NCBI RefSeq assembly: GCF_019048525.1
Contig: NZ_CP077369.1
Span: forward strand, 1 to 64,000
Source of the DNA: Acinetobacter lwoffii
Lineage (GTDB): Bacteria > Pseudomonadota > Gammaproteobacteria > Pseudomonadales > Moraxellaceae
Length of the DNA: 64,000 bases
Direction of reading: 5' to 3'
Part shown: piece after piece, positions 1-8,498 of the stretch
How positions within the stretch are numbered: position 1 is the stretch's first letter
How the letters are laid out: each line of letters starts with the position of its first letter
Position numbers and translations under genes: made by a program
The notes under the pieces: model-generated
The model's input: only the letters and a program-made list of their open reading frames with translations
Database searches by the model: none
Told to the model about the DNA's origin: nothing

Positions 1-309
1 ACTGCATTCTGGCATGAACATAGATGCTTTTGAATATTTGATCAACTTAAGTATACGAATAATAATATTTAAATTTTAATTTAGGACGAATAAGGCTTAT
101 TATTTAAAACAATATACTTATAATTCAATTTGTTATATTTAAAATTAATTTTATCTTTTGCGATAATTCCGACTGACTGATACACATAGGCAATCATCTT
201 ATCTTTTATAACAATCAGTTAAGCGTTACAGCCGATGATCCTTTATCCTTTTGATTGAATATACCTATCCTGCGATATAGGGATAAACAGAAATTTCAAA
301 AAAAAAGAT
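1..309. other. AT-rich non-coding stretch at window edge
   Basis: No convincing gene is visible. The reading frame that runs from about 255 into the next gene has no ribosome binding site and lies antisense to the patatin-like gene. The sequence is strongly AT-rich, as in the other spacers of this window. No clear terminator hairpin with a U tract follows the patatin gene, whose stop codon is at 310. Confidence 0.5.
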
Positions 310-1314
310 TTATTGAGCTTGATGTTCATGTACCACAAACTGTGGAATGCGATGTCCTTGAGCATAATCATGTTTTTGGTAGGCTTGTGAAATTTCCATC
401 AACTTTAACTGGGTCGCCTCGGCACCAGCCTGCATGGTGAGTTCCCTGCCACGTACATCAAAGATATGGCCTTTTTCGCGTAAGTCCGGCTGAATCACCA
501 CATCTGCATGCTTTAATTCTTCATGCGCCAGATGTTGCTGCATAATATTGATGTTCTGGTTAAATAGCCCCCAGACATTGCTGGTTTCCGTGTGAATGGG
601 CTGTGCCAGAATATCCACCGCAATCACAATATCGGCTCCCAACTCACGTGCCACATCGACCGGCACAGGACTGACCAGACCACCATCTACATATTCTTTA
701 CCTTGAATAAGAGTCGGAATAAACATACTCGGAATCGAGACTGAAGCACGTACCGCCTGTCCGGTATTGCCATAGTTAAAGACGACTTTCTTGCCTTCTT
801 TCAGCGCGGTTGCTACCACAAACATTGGGATTTTCATGGCTTCAAGCGGGGTTTGATCGACCTGCAAATTGACATAGTCCTCAACTTTCTTGCCATCAAA
901 AAAACCTTTTCTGGCCAGCTTGATATCACGGACATCATTCGGTCGCATGTTGAGAGCAATATTGCGCAGTTCAATCGCCGGTTTGCCACTTGCATAAATG
1001 GATCCCACAATACTGCCCGCACTGGTTCCGACAATAAAATCTGGTTGAATACCCGCCTGTTCCAGTACTTCCAACGCACCAATATGCGCATAGCCACGCG
1101 CACCGCCACTGCCCAGAACTAAAGCAACTACCGGACGTTGCTGGGTTTGCTTGATCTTTTGAAAATCAATTTGATTCGGACGTGCCTGAGCTTCTCCGCG
1201 TTGTGCAGCAGGTTGTAGATGACTAGTCGCCGCTTGGGCTGTCATTGGGGTCGTTTGGCAAGCACTTAGGCCAAATGTACCCAGTATCACCATACTCAAC
1301 ACATATTTCTGCAT
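310..1314 (-). CDS. Patatin-like phospholipase lipoprotein (RssA/YchK-like)
   Basis: A 334-residue patatin-family serine hydrolase, predicted to cleave phospholipid acyl esters with a Ser-Asp dyad. Visible: a lipoprotein signal with lipobox LSAC (Cys19), then the oxyanion-hole glycine motif GSGGARG at 68-74, the nucleophile elbow GTSAG with Ser98, and the DGG motif with Asp210. All key residues are present, so it is probably active. The lipobox suggests membrane anchoring facing the periplasm, unlike cytoplasmic E. coli RssA, which lacks such a signal. It is divergent from chrA and stands alone. The substrate is unknown; the family assignment is firm, the physiological role is not. Confidence 0.88.
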   Translation of the reverse strand: MQKYVLSMVILGTFGLSACQTTPMTAQAATSHLQPAAQRGEAQARPNQIDFQKIKQTQQRPVVALVLGSGGARGYAHIGALEVLEQAGIQPDFIVGTSAGSIVGSIYASGKPAIELRNIALNMRPNDVRDIKLARKGFFDGKKVEDYVNLQVDQTPLEAMKIPMFVVATALKEGKKVVFNYGNTGQAVRASVSIPSMFIPTLIQGKEYVDGGLVSPVPVDVARELGADIVIAVDILAQPIHTETSNVWGLFNQNINIMQQHLAHEELKHADVVIQPDLREKGHIFDVRGRELTMQAGAEATQLKLMEISQAYQKHDYAQGHRIPQFVVHEHQAQ

Positions 1315-1437
1315 GCAGAGAATGTCCTCATTAATCTAAAGCAGCATAGTGTATAAACACATGCATAAATAGTCTGTAGAATTTCGTAAAACTGTCATAC
1401 AGTTCAGCTACTTTATCTTCATTTTTCCCATAACTGT

Positions 1438-2643
1438 ATGCCTTCAATCTCACTGTACCGGATTTTCCTGATTTTCCTGCAACTGGGCTGCATTTCATTT
1501 GGCGGTCCAGCGGCGCATCTGGTGTTTTTTCACCGAAAATTTGTGACCCAACTGCAATGGTTGAATGACACCCAATACAGTCAACTGGTCGCTTTGGCAC
1601 AACTTTTACCCGGGCCGAGCAGCAGTCAGGTGGGGCTGTCGATCGGTTATCTGCAACGGGGCTATACTGGTGCCGTGATCGCATGGTTGGGTTTTACCCT
1701 GCCCTCAATGATTCTGATGACCTTGGTGGCGCTCTTGGGTCAAAGCTATTTTCATATTTTAAACTCAAACAGCTTTCATACCATCCAGTTAATTGTATTT
1801 TCTGTCATCGCCTGGGCATTCTGGCAAATGCTGAGAAGCTTCTGTAAATCGGCTTGGCAATACGCTGTCTTAATCCTCTCGGTGGCATTACTGATAGTCG
1901 TTTCAGTGAGTTTTAATCAGATTCTGGTCATTATACTGGGCGCAATCTGTGGACTCTTGGCTGGACATTTTTCCCACTCAGATTTGAAACCCAAAGAAAT
2001 TAACAAAACGGCAATCAGCTCGCCTTATATTCGATCTGCCGCTGCGCCCTATTGGCTGTTGGCATTTATCCTCCCATTTGTGCTGCTGCCCTTAGCAGGC
2101 AAGTTATGGGGTGAATCAGAGCTGCAATTTTTTTCCAATTTCTATCAGACTGGCTCGCTGGTGTTTGGTGGTGGTCATGTGATTTTGCCTTTATTGCATC
2201 AGGATTTTGTCACGACTAGTTTGGTGAGTGCCCAATCTTTTGATCTTGGCTATGCATTTGCCCAGCTCATGCCTGGACCTTTATTCAGTTTTGCCAGTTA
2301 TATTGGTGCTTTGCTGCCTTGGACGCCTTATGTCTGGCTAAATACACTGTTAGCAACCTGTGCAATCTTTTTACCTTCATTTTTTCTGATCTTTGCTACC
2401 TTGCCCTACTGGTCATGGTTGATGCAGCAGCGCCATATTCATCAGGCGGTGATGGGCATCAATGCTGCGGTGGTGGGGCTATTGCTGTATTTATTGCTGG
2501 ATCTTTCACAACGTTATTTTAGTTATGGCTCCGACCTAGTCTTTGTCGCGGTGATGATTGCTCTGCTACGCTCAAAACTACCGGTCTGGTTCAGCCTGAT
2601 TTTAGGCTTTGTGCTTTATCAAAGTTATTTAAATTTCTTTTAA
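1438..2643 (+). CDS. chrA: Chromate efflux transporter ChrA
   Basis: A 401-residue member of the CHR family, which exports chromate across the inner membrane. The protein has the two-domain long-chain layout: an N-terminal CHR half with FGGP at about 21-24, and a C-terminal half repeating the pattern with FGGGHVILPLL. Both halves are full of hydrophobic segments. The start ATG at 1438 follows a poor ribosome binding site, but upstream codons offer nothing better. It faces away from the patatin gene and ends at a bidirectional terminator shared with the symporter gene. No chrB or other chromate-resistance gene is adjacent, so sulfate or chromate transport is inferred from the family only. Confidence 0.9.
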   Translation: MPSISLYRIFLIFLQLGCISFGGPAAHLVFFHRKFVTQLQWLNDTQYSQLVALAQLLPGPSSSQVGLSIGYLQRGYTGAVIAWLGFTLPSMILMTLVALLGQSYFHILNSNSFHTIQLIVFSVIAWAFWQMLRSFCKSAWQYAVLILSVALLIVVSVSFNQILVIILGAICGLLAGHFSHSDLKPKEINKTAISSPYIRSAAAPYWLLAFILPFVLLPLAGKLWGESELQFFSNFYQTGSLVFGGGHVILPLLHQDFVTTSLVSAQSFDLGYAFAQLMPGPLFSFASYIGALLPWTPYVWLNTLLATCAIFLPSFFLIFATLPYWSWLMQQRHIHQAVMGINAAVVGLLLYLLLDLSQRYFSYGSDLVFVAVMIALLRSKLPVWFSLILGFVLYQSYLNFF

Positions 2644-2660
2644 ATAAAACTTTGGCACAA

Positions 2661-2689
2661 AAAAAGCCCCGAATGATCGGGGCTTTTTG
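2661..2689. terminator. Bidirectional terminator between chrA and the AGCS symporter
   Basis: A GC-rich hairpin (arms AGCCCCG and CGGGGCT around a short AT loop) is flanked by A and T runs on both sides. It can stop transcription from both converging genes. Confidence 0.85.
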
Positions 2690-2698
2690 CTTCAAGTC

Positions 2699-4174
2699 TT
2701 ACCAGATATCTGATTTGACCTTGTCTTTAAATTTAGGATGGTTATCCAGTTTAAATTCAGGCTCTTTCACACCACGCTTCAACTGACCAGTATAGTCGCG
2801 AAGTAGCATCAGCAAGAATGGCATCAGCAACAGGATTGCGATCAGGTTGATGCTTGCCATGACACCCATGAACAGATCTGCCATATTCCAGATCAATGGC
2901 ACACTGGCGATAGAACCGAAATACACCATGACCAATACAAATAAGCGGAAAATCAACATCACCCGGCTATTGTTATTGATGAACTGGACGTTTCCTTCGG
3001 CATAGGCATAGTTACCAATAATCGAAGAATAGGCAAACAGGAACAGAATCAAAGCCAGGAAGTCATCACCCCAGGCACCAATCTGGCTTTCAAGCGCCAT
3101 CTGGGTCAAGGTCACGCCTTCAAAGCCTGCATTTTCATACAGACCCGAAACCAGAATAATAATCGCGGTACATGAACACACCACAAAGGTATCTACAAAT
3201 ACTCCGAGCATCTGTACCAGACCCTGGTTGACCGGATGTTTGACATCGGAAGCTGCAGCAGCATTCGGTGCCGAACCCATCCCTGCCTCGTTAGAGAACA
3301 GACCACGCTTGATGCCCATCATCATCGCCATAGATACCATGGCGCCAAAGAATCCACCAGCGGCGGCTTCAAATTCAAAGGCTTTACTGAAAATGAGCTG
3401 GAAGATGGATGGGAGCAAATCGTAATTGATGACCGCAATATACAAAGCCACAGCCAGATAAAGCACAGCCATAAACGGCACAAAGCTTTCCGCAACTTTC
3501 GCAATCCGTTTAATCCCGCCAAAAATGATCACCGCAGTCATCAAGACCAGAAACAATCCGACCCAGGAAATTTCCAGATTCAGGCCGCCTAATGGCAGAA
3601 TCAGGTTCGCCTGATCCCAGCCCCAGGCATGAGAGGTTGCTCCGGTAATGGCATTGGCCTGAACTGCATTGAAGACAAAACCATAAGTCGTGATCAATGC
3701 AATCGCAAAGACAATCCCGAGCCATTTCTGTTTCAGGCCTTGAGTAATGTAATAAGCTGGACCACCACGGAATTGCTGGTTTTTGTTATCTCGCACCTTA
3801 AACAACTGTGCCAAAGAGGATTCAACAAAAGCAGAACTCATGCCCAAAAAGGCAGTAAACCACATCCAGAACACGGCACCGGGGCCACCAATCGCAATCG
3901 CAATGGCGACACCCGCGACATTGCCCACACCGACCCGGCTTGCCAGTCCAGTGACAAAGGCCTGAAACGGGGTAATGCCGTGCGTATCCTGAACCTTGCC
4001 ACGGCTATTTTTCATGACTTTCATGCTGTGCCAGAACAAACGAATTTGTACTGCACCCGTCATGATCGTGTAGAAAATACCGACTGCGACCAGAAACACC
4101 ACCAGAAAATCCCATAAAGGGCCATTCAGGGCATTAATCCAGCCGAGTAAGGTTTCATTTAACTGATCATTCAT
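2699..4174 (-). CDS. Alanine/glycine:cation symporter (AGCS family)
   Basis: A 491-residue inner-membrane amino acid carrier of the AGCS (AlsT/DagA) family, which couples alanine or glycine uptake to Na+ or H+. The length is normal. Visible family signatures are GGPAYYITQGL at about 138-148 and the conserved glycine/asparagine-rich segments such as SNEAGMGSAPNAAAAS near residue 290. Many hydrophobic helices cover the chain. The start has a good AAGGA-type ribosome binding site. It lies 45 bp behind gltS on the same strand, so the two amino acid transporters probably share a transcript. Substrate preference cannot be read from the sequence. Confidence 0.92.
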   Translation of the reverse strand: MNDQLNETLLGWINALNGPLWDFLVVFLVAVGIFYTIMTGAVQIRLFWHSMKVMKNSRGKVQDTHGITPFQAFVTGLASRVGVGNVAGVAIAIAIGGPGAVFWMWFTAFLGMSSAFVESSLAQLFKVRDNKNQQFRGGPAYYITQGLKQKWLGIVFAIALITTYGFVFNAVQANAITGATSHAWGWDQANLILPLGGLNLEISWVGLFLVLMTAVIIFGGIKRIAKVAESFVPFMAVLYLAVALYIAVINYDLLPSIFQLIFSKAFEFEAAAGGFFGAMVSMAMMMGIKRGLFSNEAGMGSAPNAAAASDVKHPVNQGLVQMLGVFVDTFVVCSCTAIIILVSGLYENAGFEGVTLTQMALESQIGAWGDDFLALILFLFAYSSIIGNYAYAEGNVQFINNNSRVMLIFRLFVLVMVYFGSIASVPLIWNMADLFMGVMASINLIAILLLMPFLLMLLRDYTGQLKRGVKEPEFKLDNHPKFKDKVKSDIW

Positions 4175-4219
4175 GTCACATCCTTATGAGCCTATGACTC
4201 ATCGTATCAGGCATAAAAA

Positions 4220-5458
4220 TTATGCAAAAAACTTCAAAATCATCTGAATAACAGTAGCATTGATTAAGTCAACGAAGAACGCACCACATAATGGAACAAT
4301 CAGGAAGGCCTTATGCGACGCACCATACATATTGGTAATCGCCTGCATATTGGCAACCGCTGTTGGCGTTGCGCCCATACCGAAACCACAATGACCTGCT
4401 GCAAGTACCGCAGCATCGTAGTTTTTGCCCATGATGCGGAAAGTGACGAAAGCTGCATACAAAGCCATGGTGATGGTTTGCGCACCCAGAATCACCATGA
4501 GTGGTCCTGCAAGGTCAGCCAATTGCCATAATTTCAACGACAATAATGCCATCGCCAAATACAGTGACAATGAAGCATTACCAAACACATCAATCGCGCG
4601 ATCAAAAATCTGAACCTTGAAAATGCCTTCCAGTACATTACGCAGGAGTACACCGCCGCCCAATGCCCAGACAAATGTTGGCAGTTCAAAAGCAGTACCT
4701 TTACTGAAACCTGTCATAAACTCTGCAAAAGCCAAACAGCCTGCAAACAGGCCCAATGTGGTAATTGCATTATCGGCAGTAATCAGACGCAGACGATGTG
4801 GATATTCAAATTGTACGTATTCCTCTGAAGTGCTATCCATTGGGGTGTTGTCACGCTTTTCGATCTGCTGATCGGTACGTGCAGTAGCCAGGTTATAACG
4901 GTTGATCAGCAACTTGGCTAAAGGTCCACCAATGATCCCGCCGATGATCAGACCGAAAGTCGCACTGGCCATACCCAGTGCCAAAGCACCCTGAATGCCA
5001 TGTTCAACTTCAAAAATCTCCCCCCATGCACCCGCAGTACCATGACCGCCGGTTAAGGTAACTGAGCCTGCAATCAGGCCAATCAGTGGGTCAATACCAA
5101 GCAGTGTTGCCAGACTCATACCGACTGCATTTTGCAAAACAATAAAAATCGATATAGCAAACAAGAAAATTACCAGACCGACACCGCCTTCACGCAACTT
5201 GGAAAAGTTGGCACTCAGACCGATCGAGGCAAAGAAGATCAACATAAAACTGGTTTGTAGCTCTGAACTGGTGGTGATGCTGTATCCCCACAGTGAATGC
5301 ACCAGTAATGAGATGATCGCAGCAACCAAACCGCCTGCAACCGGCTCAGGAATGTTGTAGCGCTTTAAAAAATCGATTTTATTAACCAGGAACCGCCCAA
5401 GTAATAAAACAATCACTGCGGCAATCAGGGTATAAAATGCGTTAAAAGTAAAATCCAT
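4220..5458 (-). CDS. gltS: Sodium/glutamate symporter GltS
   Basis: A 412-residue GltS-family Na+:glutamate symporter of the inner membrane, close to the usual length of about 400. The two inverted halves each carry a glycine-rich re-entrant motif: GGHGTAGAWG at about 137-146 and GHCGFGMGATPTAVANM near residue 360. Ten or so hydrophobic helices are visible. It is the first gene of a probable two-gene unit with the downstream AGCS symporter. The 0.9 kb upstream gap must hold its promoter. The family call is secure. Confidence 0.94.
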   Translation of the reverse strand: MDFTFNAFYTLIAAVIVLLLGRFLVNKIDFLKRYNIPEPVAGGLVAAIISLLVHSLWGYSITTSSELQTSFMLIFFASIGLSANFSKLREGGVGLVIFLFAISIFIVLQNAVGMSLATLLGIDPLIGLIAGSVTLTGGHGTAGAWGEIFEVEHGIQGALALGMASATFGLIIGGIIGGPLAKLLINRYNLATARTDQQIEKRDNTPMDSTSEEYVQFEYPHRLRLITADNAITTLGLFAGCLAFAEFMTGFSKGTAFELPTFVWALGGGVLLRNVLEGIFKVQIFDRAIDVFGNASLSLYLAMALLSLKLWQLADLAGPLMVILGAQTITMALYAAFVTFRIMGKNYDAAVLAAGHCGFGMGATPTAVANMQAITNMYGASHKAFLIVPLCGAFFVDLINATVIQMILKFFA

Positions 5459-6357
5459 AATTTTTTGCCCAAGATGATTCTGAATTTTTTATTATTCTAA
5501 AAGTCGTAGAGTTGACTATATGTCTAGCTCTCTCATTAGATATGCATCCGTTACATCCGGATTTAATCTATGACCTTTAGAAAACAAAACGTTTATCATC
5601 TCTTTCAAACTTATGAATATCATCGTCACGATCATATTCAACAAATGAGAGATTTATAAAAGCAACACCATTTCTATTCCGATACTCAGTCTTTTGGAAA
5701 ATTGCAGGCAATCTTCAAACAGACGTACATGCTAATAAAAAAACTGTGTTTTAAGCTCAAAAAACATTCACTGATTGATGAGTGCTTTCAACCTAAAGGC
5801 TTCATTCAAGCCATCTGGAATAGCGTTATTTCAAACAGATCTTGATCATGCAAAGCATGAATTAAGATGAAAAGTCGTACATTATGCTGTTTCTTTGTAT
5901 AACGTTATATTGTTTTTTATTAGCAATAGTTAATAAAACTATAAAAAATAATTATAAGTTCTCATTTTTTATATGAAGATTAAACTATCTTTTAATTCAA
6001 AAAAAATATTAGTCTCTTACTCAAAACAGAATAACACCGGAATCCTGAAATTAAATTAACTCGATTTTCAGGCAAAATAAATGTGTTCTCTGTGTGAAAT
6101 TGTTATTGTTAAATTGTTCAAACACTTGGGATTTAAGCTATTTTTTTCACTTAAAGACAATTTTCATAACGATCTTTATTCTGATCATTTAGAGGACTAA
6201 ACTCGTATTTTGGAAGGCCAAATAAGTGCTCTTTGGCTATTTTTTGGATAAATCATTTTTATCAGCCGGTAAACAATAAAATTTTCCTATCCCCCCTTCT
6301 GTTTGTTTAGTTTATAGTCATTGCCAACTCAATAAGGATATTTGACTGGACTTTACA
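5459..6357. other. 0.9 kb AT-rich intergenic region between gltS and nitroreductase
   Basis: The longest gene-free stretch of the window. It must contain divergent promoters for gltS (minus) and the nitroreductase (plus). I see a short inverted repeat (CATGC-aaa-GCATG) near 5847-5859 and several A/T runs, but no tRNA, no strong terminator and no convincing open reading frame. A 30-codon frame at 5778-5870 has no ribosome binding site. A regulatory RNA or a decayed gene cannot be excluded. Confidence 0.5.
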
Positions 6358-7065
6358 ATGGATCAAAATTTTGTTCATGCGGTAGATCACACCATTACCT
6401 CTCGTCATTCAGTACGTGCTTTTTTAAATACACCCGTGAATACCGACACCTTAAAAGAGATTTTGGCCGTTGCCAGCCGTGCCCCTTCAGGAACCAATAC
6501 CCAACCCTGGAAAGTGTATGTGGTAACTGGCAAAAAGCGCGATGAAATCGTGCAACGTGTCTGTCAGGCACAAATGCAAATCTATGCAAATCCGGAATTG
6601 TCACAGCAGTATCAGGAAACTTTTGCCTATTATCCTGAACAATGGATCTCGCCATTTATTGAACGTCGTCGTGAAAATGGCTGGGGTTTATATGGCTTGC
6701 TTAACATTCAAAAAGGTGAAAAGGAAAAAATGGCACGTCAGCAGTTACGTAATTTTGAACTATTTGATGCGCCTGTCGGCCTGTTCTTTACTGTCCATCG
6801 TTCTTTGGCGATTGGTTCCAAAATGGATGTTTCAATGATGATCCAGAATGTCATGCTGGCCGCAAAAGCCCGCGGTCTGGACACTTGCCCGCAGGCTGCC
6901 TGGAATCATTTTCACCCGATCGTACTTGATCTGGTGGGTGCTCCAGCCGATGAAGAGCTGGTCTGCGGTATGGCACTGGGCTATGCCGATCCAGAGCAGA
7001 TTGTTAACAGCTTTATTACCCCGCGCGTTCCCGTAGAGGAATTTGCCGTGTTTATCGAAGAGTGA
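6358..7065 (+). CDS. Nitroreductase family FMN oxidoreductase
   Basis: A 235-residue nitroreductase-fold flavoenzyme, expected to bind FMN as a dimer and reduce nitroaromatics or quinones with NAD(P)H. The FMN-binding arginine motif RHSVRAF is at about 17-23, followed by the conserved ASRAPSGTNTQPWKVYVV segment at about 38-56. The later CPQAAW and GMALGYAD segments fit the NfnB/PnbA branch, where CxxxxW-type active-site loops occur. It stands alone between gltS and the Bcr-type pump. The natural substrate is unknown. Confidence 0.9.
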   Translation: MDQNFVHAVDHTITSRHSVRAFLNTPVNTDTLKEILAVASRAPSGTNTQPWKVYVVTGKKRDEIVQRVCQAQMQIYANPELSQQYQETFAYYPEQWISPFIERRRENGWGLYGLLNIQKGEKEKMARQQLRNFELFDAPVGLFFTVHRSLAIGSKMDVSMMIQNVMLAAKARGLDTCPQAAWNHFHPIVLDLVGAPADEELVCGMALGYADPEQIVNSFITPRVPVEEFAVFIEE

Positions 7066-7072
7066 GGCAGGC

Positions 7073-7098
7073 AGGGCTAAGTCAATTGACTTAGCCCT
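7073..7098. repeat. Perfect 26-bp palindrome after the nitroreductase gene
   Basis: The half-site AGGGCTAAGTCAA is followed directly by its reverse complement, eight bases after the nitroreductase stop codon. It would form a loop-poor hairpin between two converging genes. A T-run appears only about 15 bases later, so it may be a weak terminator or an RNA 3'-end stabiliser. Confidence 0.6.
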
Positions 7099-7142
7099 CT
7101 GTCCAGACCAGTATTTTTATTGCCTGAGAGAACATCCAGCAT

Positions 7143-8360
7143 CTATGCATTTTTTAGGCTGGGCATTTTTATTTTAAAAATTGTCCAAGCAGAAATACAA
7201 ACAAAAACCAGCATGATCAATGCCATATTCAGTAAAGCCTGCCAGAGCATAAAATTCAGTAATACGCCGGCCAGTAATCCACAGACAAATTGCATACTTC
7301 CCATAATGGCACTGGCAGTTCCTGCCCGCTCGCCCTGTTCAGCCATTGCCAGAGCCATGGCATTCGGACCAGTAAAACCGATAGCTGCCACTATGACAAA
7401 CATGCCTGGCAGTACCCAGAGCACAGAGTTTACGTCCAGACAGCCCAGCAGGATTAAAGCTGACACACCGGCAAACTGCAGACAGGTGCCGATTTTCAGA
7501 CGCTGCAATATCGAGAAACGTCCGGCCAGATGCTTATTCAATGTCGAAAACAGCATGATGCCGACCGCATTTGCACCAAAAGCATAGGCAAACTGCTGCT
7601 CGGTGAGCTGATAACGATCCATCAAAATGGCCGAAGAAGCACTGATATAACAGAACATCACCGCACCGGAAAAACAGCCGGCATAAAGCGGGCGCCGAAA
7701 GCTGGGATCCTGAAAAATGCTACGGTATAGGCTTAATACCTGTTGAAAATTCAGCTTGAGACGGCGTTCTGGTTCCAAGGTTTCTTTAAAAAGAAAGTGC
7801 ACACAAGCCAGACTCAGCAAACCACAGCCCATTAATACCAGAAATATCGTGTTCCATTCATAAAATTTTAGTATCCAGGCCCCCAGACTCGGGGCAATAA
7901 TTGGTGCAATCGCAGTCACAATCATCATGCTGGCAAAGGCCTGAGCTGCTGAGTGCATATCCAGACGGTCACGAATTGCAGCACGTGCCATGACCACGCC
8001 AACACAGCCACCGAGAGCTTGTAAAATCCGGGCAGTGATCAGACTCCATTCATCCTGCACAAAGACACACAGCAAACTTGCCCCAATGTATAAGCACAGC
8101 CCAAAATACAGTGGCGGTTTACGTCCAATCCGGTCACTGATCGGTCCATAAATCAGCTGTCCGACAGCCAGACCAAAGAAATAGGCCGGCAGGCTATTGG
8201 AAACCATTTGAGTACTGACACCAAAATCTGCAGCCATGGCCGGCAAGGCAGAAAGATACATATCAATGGATAAAGGCCCGAGCGCACTCAGTGCTGCCAG
8301 CAACACAATCCAGGACATGGCATAAGGTTGTTGTACTATTTTATTCGATGTCATAAGCAT
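7143..8360 (-). CDS. Bcr/CflA family multidrug efflux MFS transporter
   Basis: A 405-residue major facilitator of the DHA1 (Bcr/CflA) type, a proton-driven drug exporter of the inner membrane. The family signature GPLSIDMYLSALP is at about 28-40 and MFS motif A appears as GPISDRIGRKPP near residue 75. Twelve hydrophobic segments are evident and the length is typical. Two in-frame ATGs (8360 and 8354) are possible starts. It is divergent from the yccS-like gene, with 138 bp between them. The drugs exported cannot be predicted. Confidence 0.92.
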   Translation of the reverse strand: MLMTSNKIVQQPYAMSWIVLLAALSALGPLSIDMYLSALPAMAADFGVSTQMVSNSLPAYFFGLAVGQLIYGPISDRIGRKPPLYFGLCLYIGASLLCVFVQDEWSLITARILQALGGCVGVVMARAAIRDRLDMHSAAQAFASMMIVTAIAPIIAPSLGAWILKFYEWNTIFLVLMGCGLLSLACVHFLFKETLEPERRLKLNFQQVLSLYRSIFQDPSFRRPLYAGCFSGAVMFCYISASSAILMDRYQLTEQQFAYAFGANAVGIMLFSTLNKHLAGRFSILQRLKIGTCLQFAGVSALILLGCLDVNSVLWVLPGMFVIVAAIGFTGPNAMALAMAEQGERAGTASAIMGSMQFVCGLLAGVLLNFMLWQALLNMALIMLVFVCISAWTIFKIKMPSLKNA

Positions 8361-8498
8361 GAAGATTTAAAGCGCTAATATGCAGACAAATTAACACAGT
8401 GCATAGTATGATTTAGCCTGAAATGAAGATTTATAAATCTACTATTTTCATTAGTATATTCAGATTCAGCTGTAAAACTGCAGCATAAAGGACGACCT

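Noticed and set aside
1331..1684. Minus-strand frame opposite the start of chrA
   Set aside because: It is antisense to a clear ChrA coding region, has no ribosome binding site and a composition unlike a protein.
3629..4117. Long plus-strand frame opposite the AGCS symporter
   Set aside because: Antisense shadow; Cys/His-rich composition comes from the reverse of hydrophobic codons.
5778..5870. 30-codon frame in the gltS-nitroreductase gap
   Set aside because: No ribosome binding site, no recognisable pattern and no promoter visible; short frames are expected by chance here.
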